From Sipunculus nudus (Eukaryota > Annelida > Sipuncula > Golfingiida > Sipunculidae), in contig CM049320.1 of NCBI GenBank assembly GCA_026874595.1, forward strand, positions 8,435,464-8,499,463: DNA of 64,000 bases, given 5' to 3'. Positions 1-10,743 of the stretch are shown here, piece by piece. A program made the translations under genes and the position numbers. The first letter of the stretch is position 1; the number at the start of each line of letters is the position of its first letter. The notes below the pieces were generated by a model, which was not told where the DNA came from, made no database searches, and was given only the letters and a program-made list of their open reading frames with translations.

Positions 1-1
1 G

Positions 2-612
2 TAATGGGTATTTTCACGTAGCCCTAGGTCTGTCAATTCAGAAAACTGATGTTGCAAGCAAAAAAAAACTGGGATGGAAGATACCCCCATGGTCTTTTTA
101 ACCACCCCTACCTTTACAGCTGGAGGCAGAGATATGCAAATTCATTGTGTGAAAAGGTCACCAGAGGTTTAAAGGTCTCAAACTTTGACCTTTACCTATA
201 ATTTCTCGCATTAACAGGGTTTATATATCGCCAAAACCATATAAAGTTTTTCATTTTTTAAATCAATTATAATGAAGGTTTACATGTGCTTTTTAATACC
301 TGGAATCAAAAATAAGTAGTGATTACCCTGACGTATGTCAGATATTTCTGCACTTTTACATACTTTTGGTACGTATTACTGAATGTGTCGAATAGGAGTA
401 AGGCAAAATCTACTTTGACATCTTTAAATGAATCTTTGCAAATGACAACGAAAGATGATATTTGAGTTCATCTATAAAATGAAACATGAATTATGCAAAT
501 ATTTCATCGAAGAGTTTGTTGAAGTCAAAGTAAACAAAGACCTTACCAACACCACAGCTGTTTGTTACACATGGTCGTTATAAAGCATGCGATGAACTTT
601 TAATATCGAAAC
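2..612 (+). repeat. Left arm of the fold-back element
   Basis: This arm pairs in reverse complement with 2636-3375. Landmarks that can be matched in order include ACTGGGATGGAAGATACCCC, ATATAAAGTTTT, GAAGGTTTACATGT, GATATTTCTGCACTTTTACA, GGAGTAAGGCAAAATCTA and GCTGTTTGTTACACATGG. It is shorter than the right arm because it lacks a block of about 125 bp. Confidence 0.85.
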
Positions 613-1249
613 ATATATATGGAACTCTGTCAACTTATGACTGTCTGTAAGACGATTCGCTCGCTTTTCATGTCTGACTATCTGGCTACCTGACTATCAT
701 CCTGACATAAAAAAAAACTCTCTGACAGGCTGGCTCACTATCTAACCGGTACACCTGTTTCTCTTTTTTACTCTGATCAAATGACTCTCTCTCTTGCGGT
801 ACATCTTACCTTCTGTTTGAGTAAATGTCTATCTCTCTGACTAAATGTCTGGCTCACAGGGAGTTTGTCTTTTTAGTATTTGAGCAACTGCACTGTTTGA
901 TTAATTAGCTAACACTCTGGTAGTCCAGGAGCCTGACTGTCTTTCTACCAATGTATCTGGTCGACAGGTGGTCAGTTATTTTCTTACTACCAAACTGGTA
1001 ATCCACAAGACGGCGACCCCTTTGTTCAGCGATACGTAAATGCTAGAGCAAGAGCTTTATTCATCCATCTGACTATCAGGTATATATCCTTCCAGAGAAT
1101 TAGCTAACTAATCAGGCAAATGGGGGACATGTAGTGTTTGGTCTGTCGTCGTCCTCATCGTCTGTGTAATATTTTGTGAACGTGACAACATTTGAACGAC
1201 TCAATAATTTTTCATGAAATTTTAAATTTATATTGTTTCTATTAAATCT

Positions 1250-2110
1250 CTGAGGAGTCGGAAAACCGGTGACCTTGGGCTTTATCATCAAGGACAAATA
1301 GCCCGAATTTTTGGTGAACCCCATGACTTTTAAAATATTGAATTTTTTTTCCCTAAAATTTGAAACATTTATTTTTCAAGTCAAGTTCCTTAAGGAGCTC
1401 GAAAACTGGTGACCTTGACCTTGTTCTTCAAGGTCAGATCGGTAAGAATAGAAAGTATTTTTGAACATCATAACTTTTGAACCATCCAATATATTTTCAT
1501 GGAATTCCACTTGATAAATGTCTGGAAAACTGGTGACTTTGACCTTCAACATCATGGTCAAATAGGCCGAAACATAATTATTTGTGAACCCCATAACTTT
1601 AGAAGTGGCGCATATTTTTTCTTCAAATTTGAAACACTAATGTTTTAATCAAATCCCTTGAGGAGCTAGATAACTGGTGACTTTGACCTGGATATTCAAG
1701 GTCGAATCAGCAGGTATGGAAATTATTTTGAAACTTTTGAATCACTTGATATATTTTCATGAAATTTAACTTGTGAAATTTCTCTACCAATATCTTACCA
1801 ATATCTACAATGAAATGTCTCTACCAATATCTACAATTTAAAAATCTGATGACCTTGACCTTAATCATCAGGGTCAAATTGGATGAAATTAAAAAAATTG
1901 TTAATGCCTCAACTTTCGAAGTATCACATATTTTCCCTCAAATTTGAAACACAATTGTTTTAATCAAATTTCTTGAGGAGCTCGATAACTGGTGACCTTG
2001 ACCTGGATCTTCAAGGTTAAATCAACAAGAAAAAAATGTCAGATACTGGTTGCCTTGATCTTCATCATACAAGGTTAAATCTTTAGAAATGCAGGATTTA
2101 AGTTAACACC
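1250..2110. repeat. Tandem repeat with paired TGACCTTGA / TCAAGGTCA motifs
   Basis: Modules reading GAGGAGCTCGATAACTGGTGACCTTGACC, then about 10 bases, then TTCAAGGTCAAAT recur near 1250, 1385, 1510, 1650, 1845, 1975 and 2045. The full period is about 250-265 bp and is made of two similar half-units of about 130 bp. Each half-unit contains an inverted pair of the 9-mer TGACCTTGA/TCAAGGTCA or a decayed form of it. The intervening sequence is AT-rich (CCCTCAAATTTGAAACA, ATATATTTTCATGAAATT). Stops occur in all frames, so it is not coding. Confidence 0.8.
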
Positions 2111-2635
2111 AAACTGTTGAAGGGGTCCATTTTTTCCCTCAAATTTGGGAAAGTGAGGCCCGTAGTGAGGGGAGACATATAGTTAATTCTAAGCCACTAA
2201 AAGGACTGACAGAAGTCCCTATACAAAAATAAAACTAGATCGCTTCATTAATTAAATTGCAATTTTTAACCAATTATCACAATCATTATACCATGACGAC
2301 CTTAGTAATATATCCAGGTGAGATTAAATATTAATCATATTTAATTGATTAACTAATTAATTATTTATTATTATATGAATTATAATAACTTACATATTGT
2401 ATACTAGTGACTGAAATGGATATATGTAATATAAGCTTATTTATACAAAAAAATAATACATTGGCTGTTACTAGTCAAATTGAAATTAGGGATTTGCAGT
2501 GAACAAAGATCAATGAACCACTGACAACTATCTAAGGATATATATAATAACTCTAATGAAATACAAACCGGAAGGAATAAGGATGAATGTTAACCGGAAG
2601 TGTGTGAATTGAGAGATAGAAAGTAACATAAATTT

Positions 2636-3375
2636 GTTTCAATATTAAAATTTCATGGCACGCTTCATAACGACCATGTGTAACAAACAGCTATGATGTT
2701 GTAAGGGCCAACCTTTGTTTACTTTTGACTTCAACAAACCCTTCGATGAAAAATGTTTACATAATTTGATGTTTCATGTTATAGGTAAACTCAAATATCA
2801 TCTTTTGTGGTCATTTGCAAAGATTCAATGAAAGATTTTAAAGTACAACTTGTTAGATTTTGCCTTACTCCTATTCAGCAATACGTACAAAAAGTATGTA
2901 AAAGTGCAGAAATATCTCACACACCGCCGGGTAATCACTACTTTTGACTCCAGGTATTAAAAAGTACATGTAAACCTTCATTTTAATTGATTTTCAAAAA
3001 AAAAAACTTTATATGGTCTTGGCGATAAATAAACCCTGATATTGTGAGAAATTATAGATTAAGGTCAAATTTTGTGACCTTTGACCTCTGGAGACCTTTT
3101 CGAAGAATAAATTTGCATATCATTTGCATGGACATGTAGATCTTGACAAGACAAATATTTTAATTGGTCATTTGAAATATTTTGGTAAAGAGTTGCAAAG
3201 TTAGGGATGTTTGAATTTTCCTTACCCCTAACTATCTGCCTCCAGGTAGGTAGATGTGGTTAAAGGTAGGTGTGGTTAAAAAAGTCCATGGGGGTATCTT
3301 CCATCCCAGTTTTTTAGCTGGCAACATCTATTTTCTGACTGGTTAGACCTAGGGCTACATGAAAATACCCATTAA
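2636..3375 (-). repeat. Right arm of the fold-back element
   Basis: This is the reverse-complement partner of 2-612. It carries about 125 bp (roughly 3110-3235) that is absent from the left arm, just inside the outermost 140 bp. That block is either an insertion here or a deletion in the left arm. Confidence 0.85.
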
Positions 3376-3740
3376 AGTAAATCACAAGGGGGGTGCACTA
3401 TGACCCCCACTAGCTCATGGCCTATAATTTAATTCACTTTTCTTATGCGTACCGCAAGTTCTAATGTTTCTGGTTTATATCAATGGCATCAACAATTTAC
3501 ATTTGTTGCCTCTGGGAAAACTCGGTCCAGTCGGTTTCCATAAATGCAAAAGATGGTTTTTAACCAATTACAACATAAAGAACTTAGAAAGTTTTGAAAC
3601 GTTTGACTTGCAGTAGGAGAGTGTCTCATATAACTTATTATAACAATTTAATAGTTTATAAGTCTATAAATTTCAGATAAAAATGATATAATACAATAAA
3701 ATGCAATGCGATGGCTGACAATTCTTTTATGTGTAGAAGC
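3376..3740. other. AT-rich spacer, nothing recognised
   Basis: Unique-looking AT-rich sequence between the fold-back element and the next repeat. No reading frame, splice pattern or repeat was recognised. Confidence 0.5.
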
Positions 3741-3749
3741 AATTTTAAG

Positions 3750-4440
3750 TTACACTGAAATTCTTTTGGTATTCAATATACAAAACAAGAGGACCGCAAA
3801 CACGAAAAAACGCCCGCCGTGTGTCTCTGACCTCATTAAATATGCGTGAATTTTGATGTGAATATAAATAAGGTGAGAAAGTCTATTAGTAAATATGTAT
3901 AATGAGTTTGATATAAATTCATAAAAAATTTTTTGTAAGTCACCAAGGTACCTCAAGAGTATGGTGACTTCTGACCTCATTATATATATGCGTGAATTTT
4001 GATGAGAATGTAAATCAGGTGAGAAAGTCTATTGGTAAATATGTATAATGAGTTTCATGTAAATCAGTAGTTTATTGGAAAGTCACCAAGGTGCCTCCAA
4101 AGTGCGATGACCTCTGACCTCATTAAATATACATTGATTTCGCCGGAATTCGAACTTAGGTGACATATTTTATTTATTAACATTTTTTTATGAGTTTGAT
4201 CTTCGTATGTTATCGCGGCGACACCACAAATTAGCCGAGTGACCCGCGACCTTAGAAAATATGCGTGGATGTTGCCCATAATCGAACTTGGGCGAGAAAA
4301 TCTGTTGTAAAGTACTTATGGCGAGTTTCCCGAAAATCTATCAATGCCCTGGCAAATTATCGCGGCGACACTTAAAGTTAACGGACGGACGGACTGTTGG
4401 TAAACCATAATACTCCCGTCTTAGGACGGGCATATAAAGA
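3750..4440. repeat. Dispersed repeat with internal tandem units and a terminal hairpin
   Basis: The block AGTCACCAAGGTACCTC...GTGACTTCTGACCTCATTAAATATGCGTGAATTTTGATG...GGTGAGAAAGTCTATT recurs about every 135-140 bp, at about 3810, 3940 and 4080, with a more diverged copy near 4215-4330. The right end reads CGCGGCGACAC, then GGACGGACGGAC, then the short hairpin CCCGTCTTAGGACGGG, then CATATAAA. Ends with runs of GGACGGAC are common in mollusc repeats (recalled, not searched). The short open frames inside it follow the repeat and are not genes. Confidence 0.7.
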
Positions 4441-5989
4441 GTATAATAATAAATTTAAGTTTGTAAATGTTTACACATCTTTGTGAAATATGAAGAACCA
4501 TTTTCCAAAGATATATATCATTCATAGAATTAGAGGATTTAAGAGTTATGTAATTGCAAAGGGTCTTTAAGTGGACCTTACTTAATATGGTTTTTCTTCA
4601 TGTTCTTCTGGAATTTTCAGAACAATTTCAATCTTTGTAGAGCTTAAATGTGTAAGTAATACGTAACGTAGTTTGGTTATTGTGTGTGAGACAAAATCAA
4701 TAAACGTAACCTTATCATTAAGACATATTTGAGATATTGATTTTACCTTAAATCTATCACGTGTTTTGTTCAAATGACGTATCATGTGTTACAATTTACA
4801 AATTTATCATTTAGCTTAATTATCGAGGAAGTAATCAGAACAGTGTTTGGGTAACACGATAACAATTTCATGTTATCTGAAATCAATTTTATATTAACGT
4901 GGGGATAACCTGGAAGCGGGGCGGAGCGGGGGGGATATCTTGAAGTCTTTGCACCGGCCCAGCCTTCGCCATAGTCCCGCCTGGTAAGCCCGTTGATATA
5001 ACACCTTTGGCTCCAGCGGATCTTTAATTTTTCAATACTGAGCAGCTTTAAATGCTACATTTTTAAGAGGTTCATCTGTGTCCTCAGAGGAGCAGTTAAC
5101 GTTTAAAAATAGTCCTGAGTCAAGAATCCACGAGGTACGACAAAGGATAACCTTTGGTTAACACCTGCAGTTTAGGTTTAGTAGTTTAATTGTCGTCCGT
5201 TGCCCTGAGAATGAAATATCGTTTATTCGGGCTATATAATAAACAATTCGTAAATATATCTAAATTATTGATATGTAACATTACACCAAAAGTCATCATT
5301 TCTTGCCTTTTTTTTATTTCTAAAGCTTGAAACATATGTGTGTATCCATATATGCGTGAAAGATATCTTTATGAAACATGGATTCGATGTCTACGTAATA
5401 AGAAAGATCCAAAATCAGTCATTTTTAAGCCCTAAATATACCAAACACTTGGCAATTAGAGAATTCTGGACTCGTCGTTTTCTTTCATAATCAATCAAAC
5501 TAGATGCACAGGCAGAGAAGTATTTTACAATAAATAACCCAGTTCAGTCAGAGACAGGTAAGGCGTGACACAAAGTAGTCATTTAACAACATTAAACGTG
5601 AAGCCGTGAATACTTGTCTACAACCTCGTCTGTACCTGGACCTTTCATCAGGAACATAAACATGCCTTCTTTTATCACTGCCCGTTTTGAAGTCGAATAC
5701 CCGGTTATCCAGTCACCACAAAACGTGCGAGGCAGATAACGATCTGAAATATACTATGATTTTTCGAGGATACAAGGGCATATTGTCTTTTCTTTTTACA
5801 GCAGATTTCACGTAAATATAGGAAGTTCATATAAAAAATGATCAATAATTGATAATCGGTCCTTTATCTTTCAATCACTGCCCATGATTTTTCAACGAAT
5901 TCGTACCGCTAGTTTTTTACTCTTATCAACGATATAAAAGTTATTATAATAATATAGTCTATGTGTGTGTTTGTTTCTTATGATAAAAT
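4441..5989. other. AT-rich unique sequence, nothing recognised
   Basis: No coding frame with exon-like borders and no clear repeat was recognised. A short GC-rich patch at about 4905-5000 (GGGGCGGAGCGGGGGG followed by CCGGCCCAGCC) stands out from the background but has no assignable function. Confidence 0.4.
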
Positions 5990-6840
5990 TTAGGATGAAG
6001 CAAAATGGCAGTGGTCGGGAGGACACAGGAGCGATTTTCACGCATATAGAGCCTGCGTGAACTCAGGGATTCGGGGTCTAATTACGTCACTCTACCGTCT
6101 GTTTTAGGGAGACTCTCCATACCGCTATATACGTCTGCCAGTTCATGCATTTACGCATATTCGCTGCTGATTGAAACACAGCTTTTGACACGGCAATGAC
6201 CAATATTCCTACACACCTGGGCGACGAGTGCTCATCATCATAGTAAAAAAGACTTTCCAGGGAGGTTCGAATGGAGAATGGCAGCGCACAGTAAACCTGA
6301 ACAGCTGAGTCTCCGACCGCTACCCCTTGAATGTGAAGGGGTACGAAGGGACGCCGTTTGAAGCTCGCCGAGTCTCGTCCGAGCATCGCTCGGAACTCCA
6401 CCGACGCTCTTTAACACGAATGAAGCCCTGCATTATATATCTCTGGAGGTGCACAAAAGAGCGTCTCGGAAGAGGTCCGGTAGCCCGGATAACCTCGAAT
6501 ATATGAATCTATAAATTTCGTACGAAGCTCGCGCGATGCCACAATTGTTTTTCGAGCATCTTAGACAAACGTCCGAGCACCGGGCGGGCAAATTTTATGA
6601 CAGCCAAGCTTGGATCCAGGGAATTATATTTGCCTTAAAATTGCTCAGACAGTGGACGATCCAAGAGATCCCCTAAGCGTTGCCCACTGAGCGCCCAGGC
6701 GACCTCTTCCCGAGCTGCTACCGACCAAATATCTCGCAGAACGTCGAGCGAGTCTTTGTGGCTCTTTAAATGCGCGTCTGATGAGGCTCGTCAAAGTTAT
6801 CAAGATCCGACCGAAGCTCGCCCGAAAAAAAAACAATTAT
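5990..6840. repeat. GC-richer block with recurring CGAAGCTCGC words
   Basis: This block is visibly richer in GC and CpG than its surroundings. Related words recur in it: GAAGCTCGCCGAG near 6360, CGAAGCTCGCGCGATGCC near 6524, GTCCGAGCACCGGGCGGGC near 6571 and CGAAGCTCGCCCGAAAAA near 6813, with GTCCGAGCAT/TTCGAGCATC between them. A 104-codon minus-strand open frame spans 6087-6401, but it has no recognisable domain and the base composition alone can explain it. The block is probably a dispersed repeat. A 5' exon or CpG-rich promoter is the alternative. Confidence 0.45.
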
Positions 6841-7189
6841 TCTTCAAAATAAAAAAAAAATAACTTGTTTGGGTTGTTGACGTGCTGTAACTTAGTCTTA
6901 TCTTATCCATGGAAAGAGCTTCGTATTATGTATTTGATAATATTTGAACGATCAATCTAAAATAAATAAAGTTATAAATAAATAAAAAAAATGTAATCCC
7001 ACCTACTACATCAAATGACATTGAAATAAGGTAGTAATGTTCGGATATCATTGCCCAATATCAACTGAGTTTAATATATAATAATTATGAACAATTATTA
7101 ATTAAGGAACATTATACCACGTATTTATGTTAAAAATGCAAATAGACACCATTTCAGTCTGTAAAATATTTAACTTTAGATAGTAAACC

Positions 7190-7590
7190 TTACTAGAGAC
7201 TGTTTCAATAAATATAGTAGTTTGGGAGTATAAAATTTCAGTTTAACATTTGGTCCTTTGGGGCAACAGTTAAGGAAATATGAAATAATTTGTAATAAGC
7301 CCACATTTTGTTCTTTTGACAAACTAAAACTAGGAATCAGCATTCTAAGGAATGCAAATGTCAGTCCAATGGGGGTCCTTATTATGTGATGCTCCAAGAG
7401 ACATGAATTTATTCCGCCAATAAATATAGGTAAACTCGTGCATAGGTAACTGTACAAAATTTCATGAGAATGTGCCCTTAAAATTTGTGAAATTCCTTTC
7501 ATGATTGCTTGAGTTATGTCGCGACCAAAAACACTCACACCCAAACAAACACACACGCGAAAGGGATGAACATATACCCTCCTGTCATTT
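7190..7590. repeat. Dispersed repeat, family A, copy 1
   Basis: The block starts GACTGTTTCAATAAATATAG and ends CACACACGCGAAAGG followed by GATGAACATATACCCTCCT. The right half matches 29515-29745: CTCGTGCATA, TTTCATGA, GATTGCTTGAGTTATG/AATTGCGTGGGCTATG, CACACAC, GGGATGAAC, TACCCTCCT. The 126-codon minus-strand open frame is only the complement of this repeat and shows no domain. Confidence 0.65.
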
Positions 7591-7599
7591 TTATTAATT

Positions 7600-8145
7600 G
7601 TGAACCTGGGGGATACCGGGTCCTAGGAAAAGGTATGCTCAGCAGCTTGACCAAGATTAACAAGTGTGCAAAAAGAATCTAAACAAAACTCTTGCAAATC
7701 CTTACGTATGAACGCTTATATCACAGTGACATTTTCGACAACAACGTAATTTAAAACCACCATTTGGTATTTTACTGTATGGGTCGAGAATAACTATGCT
7801 ATGTACATTTGTGTGAACGATATCTTAACCCGTAGTAAATGAATAACCAGCGTCGTAGTTCAATGTTATAGTTGATAACTTTATTGTGTTTCTTCAATAA
7901 GAGCAATCATACCTAACAGCCAGGTGGACAATTGCATTAGCGATGTGTACAGCGCGGGTTTCTCTGCTTTTCATGGGCACAATACGTTTTATTATGCCTC
8001 TTAGAGGAGTCGTTATTTTTTACTCGCAGTGGGGTAATTGATTTCATCAACTATATTCAAAGAGTTGTGCACGCATTTCGACGAAATGTTTCAGATGGAT
8101 AGGGTACCTTTGAAGGAACAAATCTTAAATTTATAGGTAATTTCT
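7600..8145. other. Spacer, nothing recognised
   Basis: AT-rich sequence with no recognisable coding frame, RNA or repeat. Confidence 0.4.
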
Positions 8146-8149
8146 TTCA

Positions 8150-8312
8150 CAATGTTACGTACACATTTTGCTCAGGGGAATTTATTGCGCCGATCCCGGA
8201 TTCGAACCCACATGATGCACACAAGTCCGACGTTCCCACTGCTTCACTAGAAAATCAAGCGTCACTAGCGAGAAAGATCGATCCCCTTTAATATGCACCC
8301 TTTAGCACCATG
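8150..8312 (-). repeat. tRNA-like SINE unit, copy 1
   Basis: Read on the minus strand it has an A-box-like TAGTGAAGCAGTGG and, about 40 nt later, a near-perfect B box in GTGGGTTCGAATCCGGGATC (plus strand 8191-8210). It ends CCCCTGAGCAAAATGTGTACG. Together with copy 2 the shared segment is about 140-160 bp. It cannot be folded into an intact tRNA, so it is a tRNA-derived repeat and not a tRNA gene. Confidence 0.6.
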
Positions 8313-8437
8313 TGCAATCAACTTTCAGAACGAGATCAATTAACCCAGGAATGACAGCTTTTTGTAAACTAGGTGGTGATAATTAAGCAGTTACTTCAAA
8401 CCAACATTCTCTCGGTGTCATTCCGGACGAGCCCCCA

Positions 8438-8590
8438 TATGTGACGTTAACATTTTGCTCAGGGGGGAAATATTCGAACCCATATCGGTGGGGCACATCT
8501 CCGGCGCTTTATCTGCTTCGCTAGAAAAGAAGGCCTCACTAGCGAGGTAGTTCAGTCCACTTTTACGTGCACCCCTTTTTAACCATAATA
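8438..8590 (-). repeat. tRNA-like SINE unit, copy 2
   Basis: This is the same unit as 8150-8312, about 285 bp downstream and in the same orientation. Shared words are CATTTTGCTCAGGGG, ATTCGAACCCA, GCTTCRCTAGAAAA, TCACTAGCGAG and TGCACCC. The B box is decayed on its 3' side (GGTTCGAATATT on the minus strand). The pair may be a dimeric SINE or two insertions. Confidence 0.6.
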
Positions 8591-8599
8591 TGTTTTAAT

Positions 8600-10220
8600 A
8601 TTCAATTACCATTGCGAGATAGAGAATTAGATCAAGACCGCCGACAGTCACCGATATTAGAGGCCGCCTCATTTCTGCAGTCTGGGCTTAACTGTCATGA
8701 ATCTGATTTCTCTCGGCTTAGATTCATACTTTTACTTTGCTTATATAACACACAAGCACATTTGATAAGAATCCTGGGAGTTTTTTTTTCGGATCTGGTG
8801 ATCAGGAATGCTTTCTGGTTTAGGCCGTGTATGTTACAGCAGCAGCGGCAGATCTGCCTTTCAACCTATTGCTTTATACACAGGGGAGTGAAAGAGTACT
8901 TTGTGGAGAGGTGTGCCCCCACTTTATTTAGACCTCAGTAATTCAGCAAAATAGATCTATTATATCATTAATTAACTATCCTATATTGCACTATTGCGGC
9001 CTAAATTTTACAAAATAGCCTACACCTTCCATACCCTCATTTTATTAATTATCTATTCTAAAATAGTCTATCCGCCTGTGCTTATTTTCCAATATTCTTT
9101 AAATTTACTGGCAAATCTCGTAGCATGTGATTTTGCGTCCGATATATGATGGAGAAAAATTTTCTATCATGAATTTACGATTATCAGGTTCACCTGGAAG
9201 TCTGTGAAGTGTTGTGACGTCACATTTTTCTACTTAGGCCATGCCAGATAGTATGTTCTGCGACCAAACATATCGGGGGGGGGGGGGGGGGATCTTGTTT
9301 TCTTTTTTAAAAACATTTCGCTGTAGCCAAATAAGGATAAATTTGGCCAACTTGAAGTAATGATTACGATACCAAACAACAATTTTAGTATCGTTAATAT
9401 GAACAAAACAAAGTTTAATCCATTAAAATAATACCTTCACAAATAAAACATGTTGCATTTTAATGCCAGAAATTAGCAACATGAATGATTCATTAAACAA
9501 AGTGATTAATAAAAACAAGCGCAGCGGTTCACTTTAACTTTTTGTGAGATGGCTTATGGATGCAGTACTTCTGAAAAGGGTCTTGTAAACGGGACTAGGC
9601 AATTTATCCACATTCCCGTGGTTTATAAATCAAGAAAAAATATGAATGAAATTATAGATATTGACAGTGTTGAGACTAAAACCACAGATACAAAACATTT
9701 GTCCTTACATTTAGAAAGTCACCAGTCATTAGGAAATCTACTTTTTACTCAATTTGAGTGTATATATTAAATGCATATCATGGCTATTATATCTCTATAT
9801 GTATGTCTCAGAAAGAATATTATGAAAATGACGATAAAAAGGTGGTATGACATTAGCGAAATGATGAACACAAATGTTATCACAACCAAATTTTATATTA
9901 TCTAATTTTCTAGGTGACGCAATTCAATGTATATAAATTGTTTTACATGTGAGCAAGATAATTACAGTCCATTGTAGAGAGAGAGAGAGTGACTTCAGTT
10001 CTTAAACTGACTTTTTAACGTTTGACCCAACACGTTGTCCACCTTTTACTGTATCGAGATGAACAGCTTTATATTGTAAATATTCTTTATATTTTTTTTT
10101 ACCAATGACTATTCCTACATGAAACCTTTGAACTGTAAAGTAAAGCTTTAAATTTATCGACGTTTTAAAGCATATATTGACGTAATTTGTATATATGAAG
10201 AATTATTGGTACTTACAACT
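8600..10220. other. AT-rich unique sequence with a G17 run
   Basis: A poly(G) tract of 17 lies at 9275-9291 and a short GA run near 9977. The open frames at 8567-8941 and 9549-9770 were examined. The first starts at GTG and has no family resemblance. The second starts at an ATG in good context (GAGATGG), but at 73 codons with no recognisable motif it is not distinguishable from chance. Confidence 0.4.
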
Positions 10221-10229
10221 TGATGCAGA

Positions 10230-10700
10230 AATCACAGAACCACAGGAAACAATCACGGAAAGTAAATCACTCCAGTCCAATCACGAAAGCAACAAAATTT
10301 GGTTTATCCTATAGCGGATGTGCACGGTCAGCTAACCGGGGCAGAAGACGATTTGCAGTTATGACCGATTATTCAATAGCGTCTTGTGGGCTTCATGGGA
10401 AATCATCCACGCGTTCATGGGGGACGGTAACGTGATGAACTACAATGTCCATGGGCGAAACGCAAGAATTCCACTGGAATAGGGCTAGAGCTCGCTGTAG
10501 CTCTGCTGAGAGTCGCCCCGTCCGCCTGCAGCTCACTGACTGGGCAGATTCAACTGTGCCGGCTGAGTTTCTATGTTCGCTCATTGATCCGACAGCCGTG
10601 GGAATTCCACGGCATCCGTGCAAGCTGCTTCCTTCAGCCTCAGCATCTGAGAAGAAAATCCACCAAGTACTTAAGTCACGACATTTTCCGTGCACTGCTT
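10230..10700. other. GC-richer patch, open on both strands, unassigned
   Basis: This patch is clearly more GC-rich than its flanks and is open for about 85-100 codons on both strands (10445-10702 plus; 10393-10695 minus). It contains the near-palindrome CCGTGGGAATTCCACGG around 10595. No domain is recognisable in either frame, and the double-stranded openness suggests composition and not selection. A decayed exon or transposon fragment is possible. Confidence 0.3.
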
Positions 10701-10743
10701 AAAGTGCTTTTTCTGCTAATGCCAATACCATATCTATTGATGA

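Larger units (their letters stand above)
2..3375. mobile_element. Fold-back DNA element with long terminal inverted repeats
   Basis: The sequence beginning TAATGGGTATTTTCA near base 2 returns as its reverse complement ending at 3375. The match continues inward for more than 600 bases on each side with scattered differences and indels, at roughly 85% identity by eye. No transposase frame is visible between the arms, so the element looks non-autonomous. The core holds a cryptic simple repeat of CTGACTATCTGGCT-like words at about 620-1080, then a 250-265 bp tandem repeat at about 1250-2110, then plain AT-rich sequence. The right edge reads CCCATTAA and the left edge GTAATGGG, which could be a TTAA target duplication with one change. 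The left flank lies outside the window, so this cannot be tested. It could equally be called a giant MITE. Confidence 0.85.

Noticed and set aside
4412..4427. Helitron 3' hairpin
   Set aside because: The hairpin CCCGTCTTAGGACGGG is present, but no CTRR terminus follows at the expected distance and no 5' TC end or Rep/helicase was found.
6087..6401. 104-codon minus-strand open frame
   Set aside because: It lies in a GC-richer repeat-like block that lowers stop frequency; no domain, no splice borders and no poly(A) context.
7176..7556. 126-codon minus-strand open frame
   Set aside because: It coincides with a dispersed repeat that has a second copy at 29.5 kb whose frame is not conserved.
8191..8210. 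Possible functional tRNA gene from the strong B box
   Set aside because: No acceptor stem or anticodon arm can be paired around it; it is a tRNA-derived repeat.
8567..8941. 124-codon plus-strand open frame
   Set aside because: It begins at GTG, not ATG, partly overlaps a SINE-like unit and has no recognisable motif.
9549..9770. 73-codon frame with good ATG context
   Set aside because: Too short to stand alone; no motif, no poly(A) signal close by and no adjoining exon.
10393..10702. Overlapping open frames on both strands
   Set aside because: Openness on both strands of a GC-richer patch is expected from composition; neither product has recognisable features.
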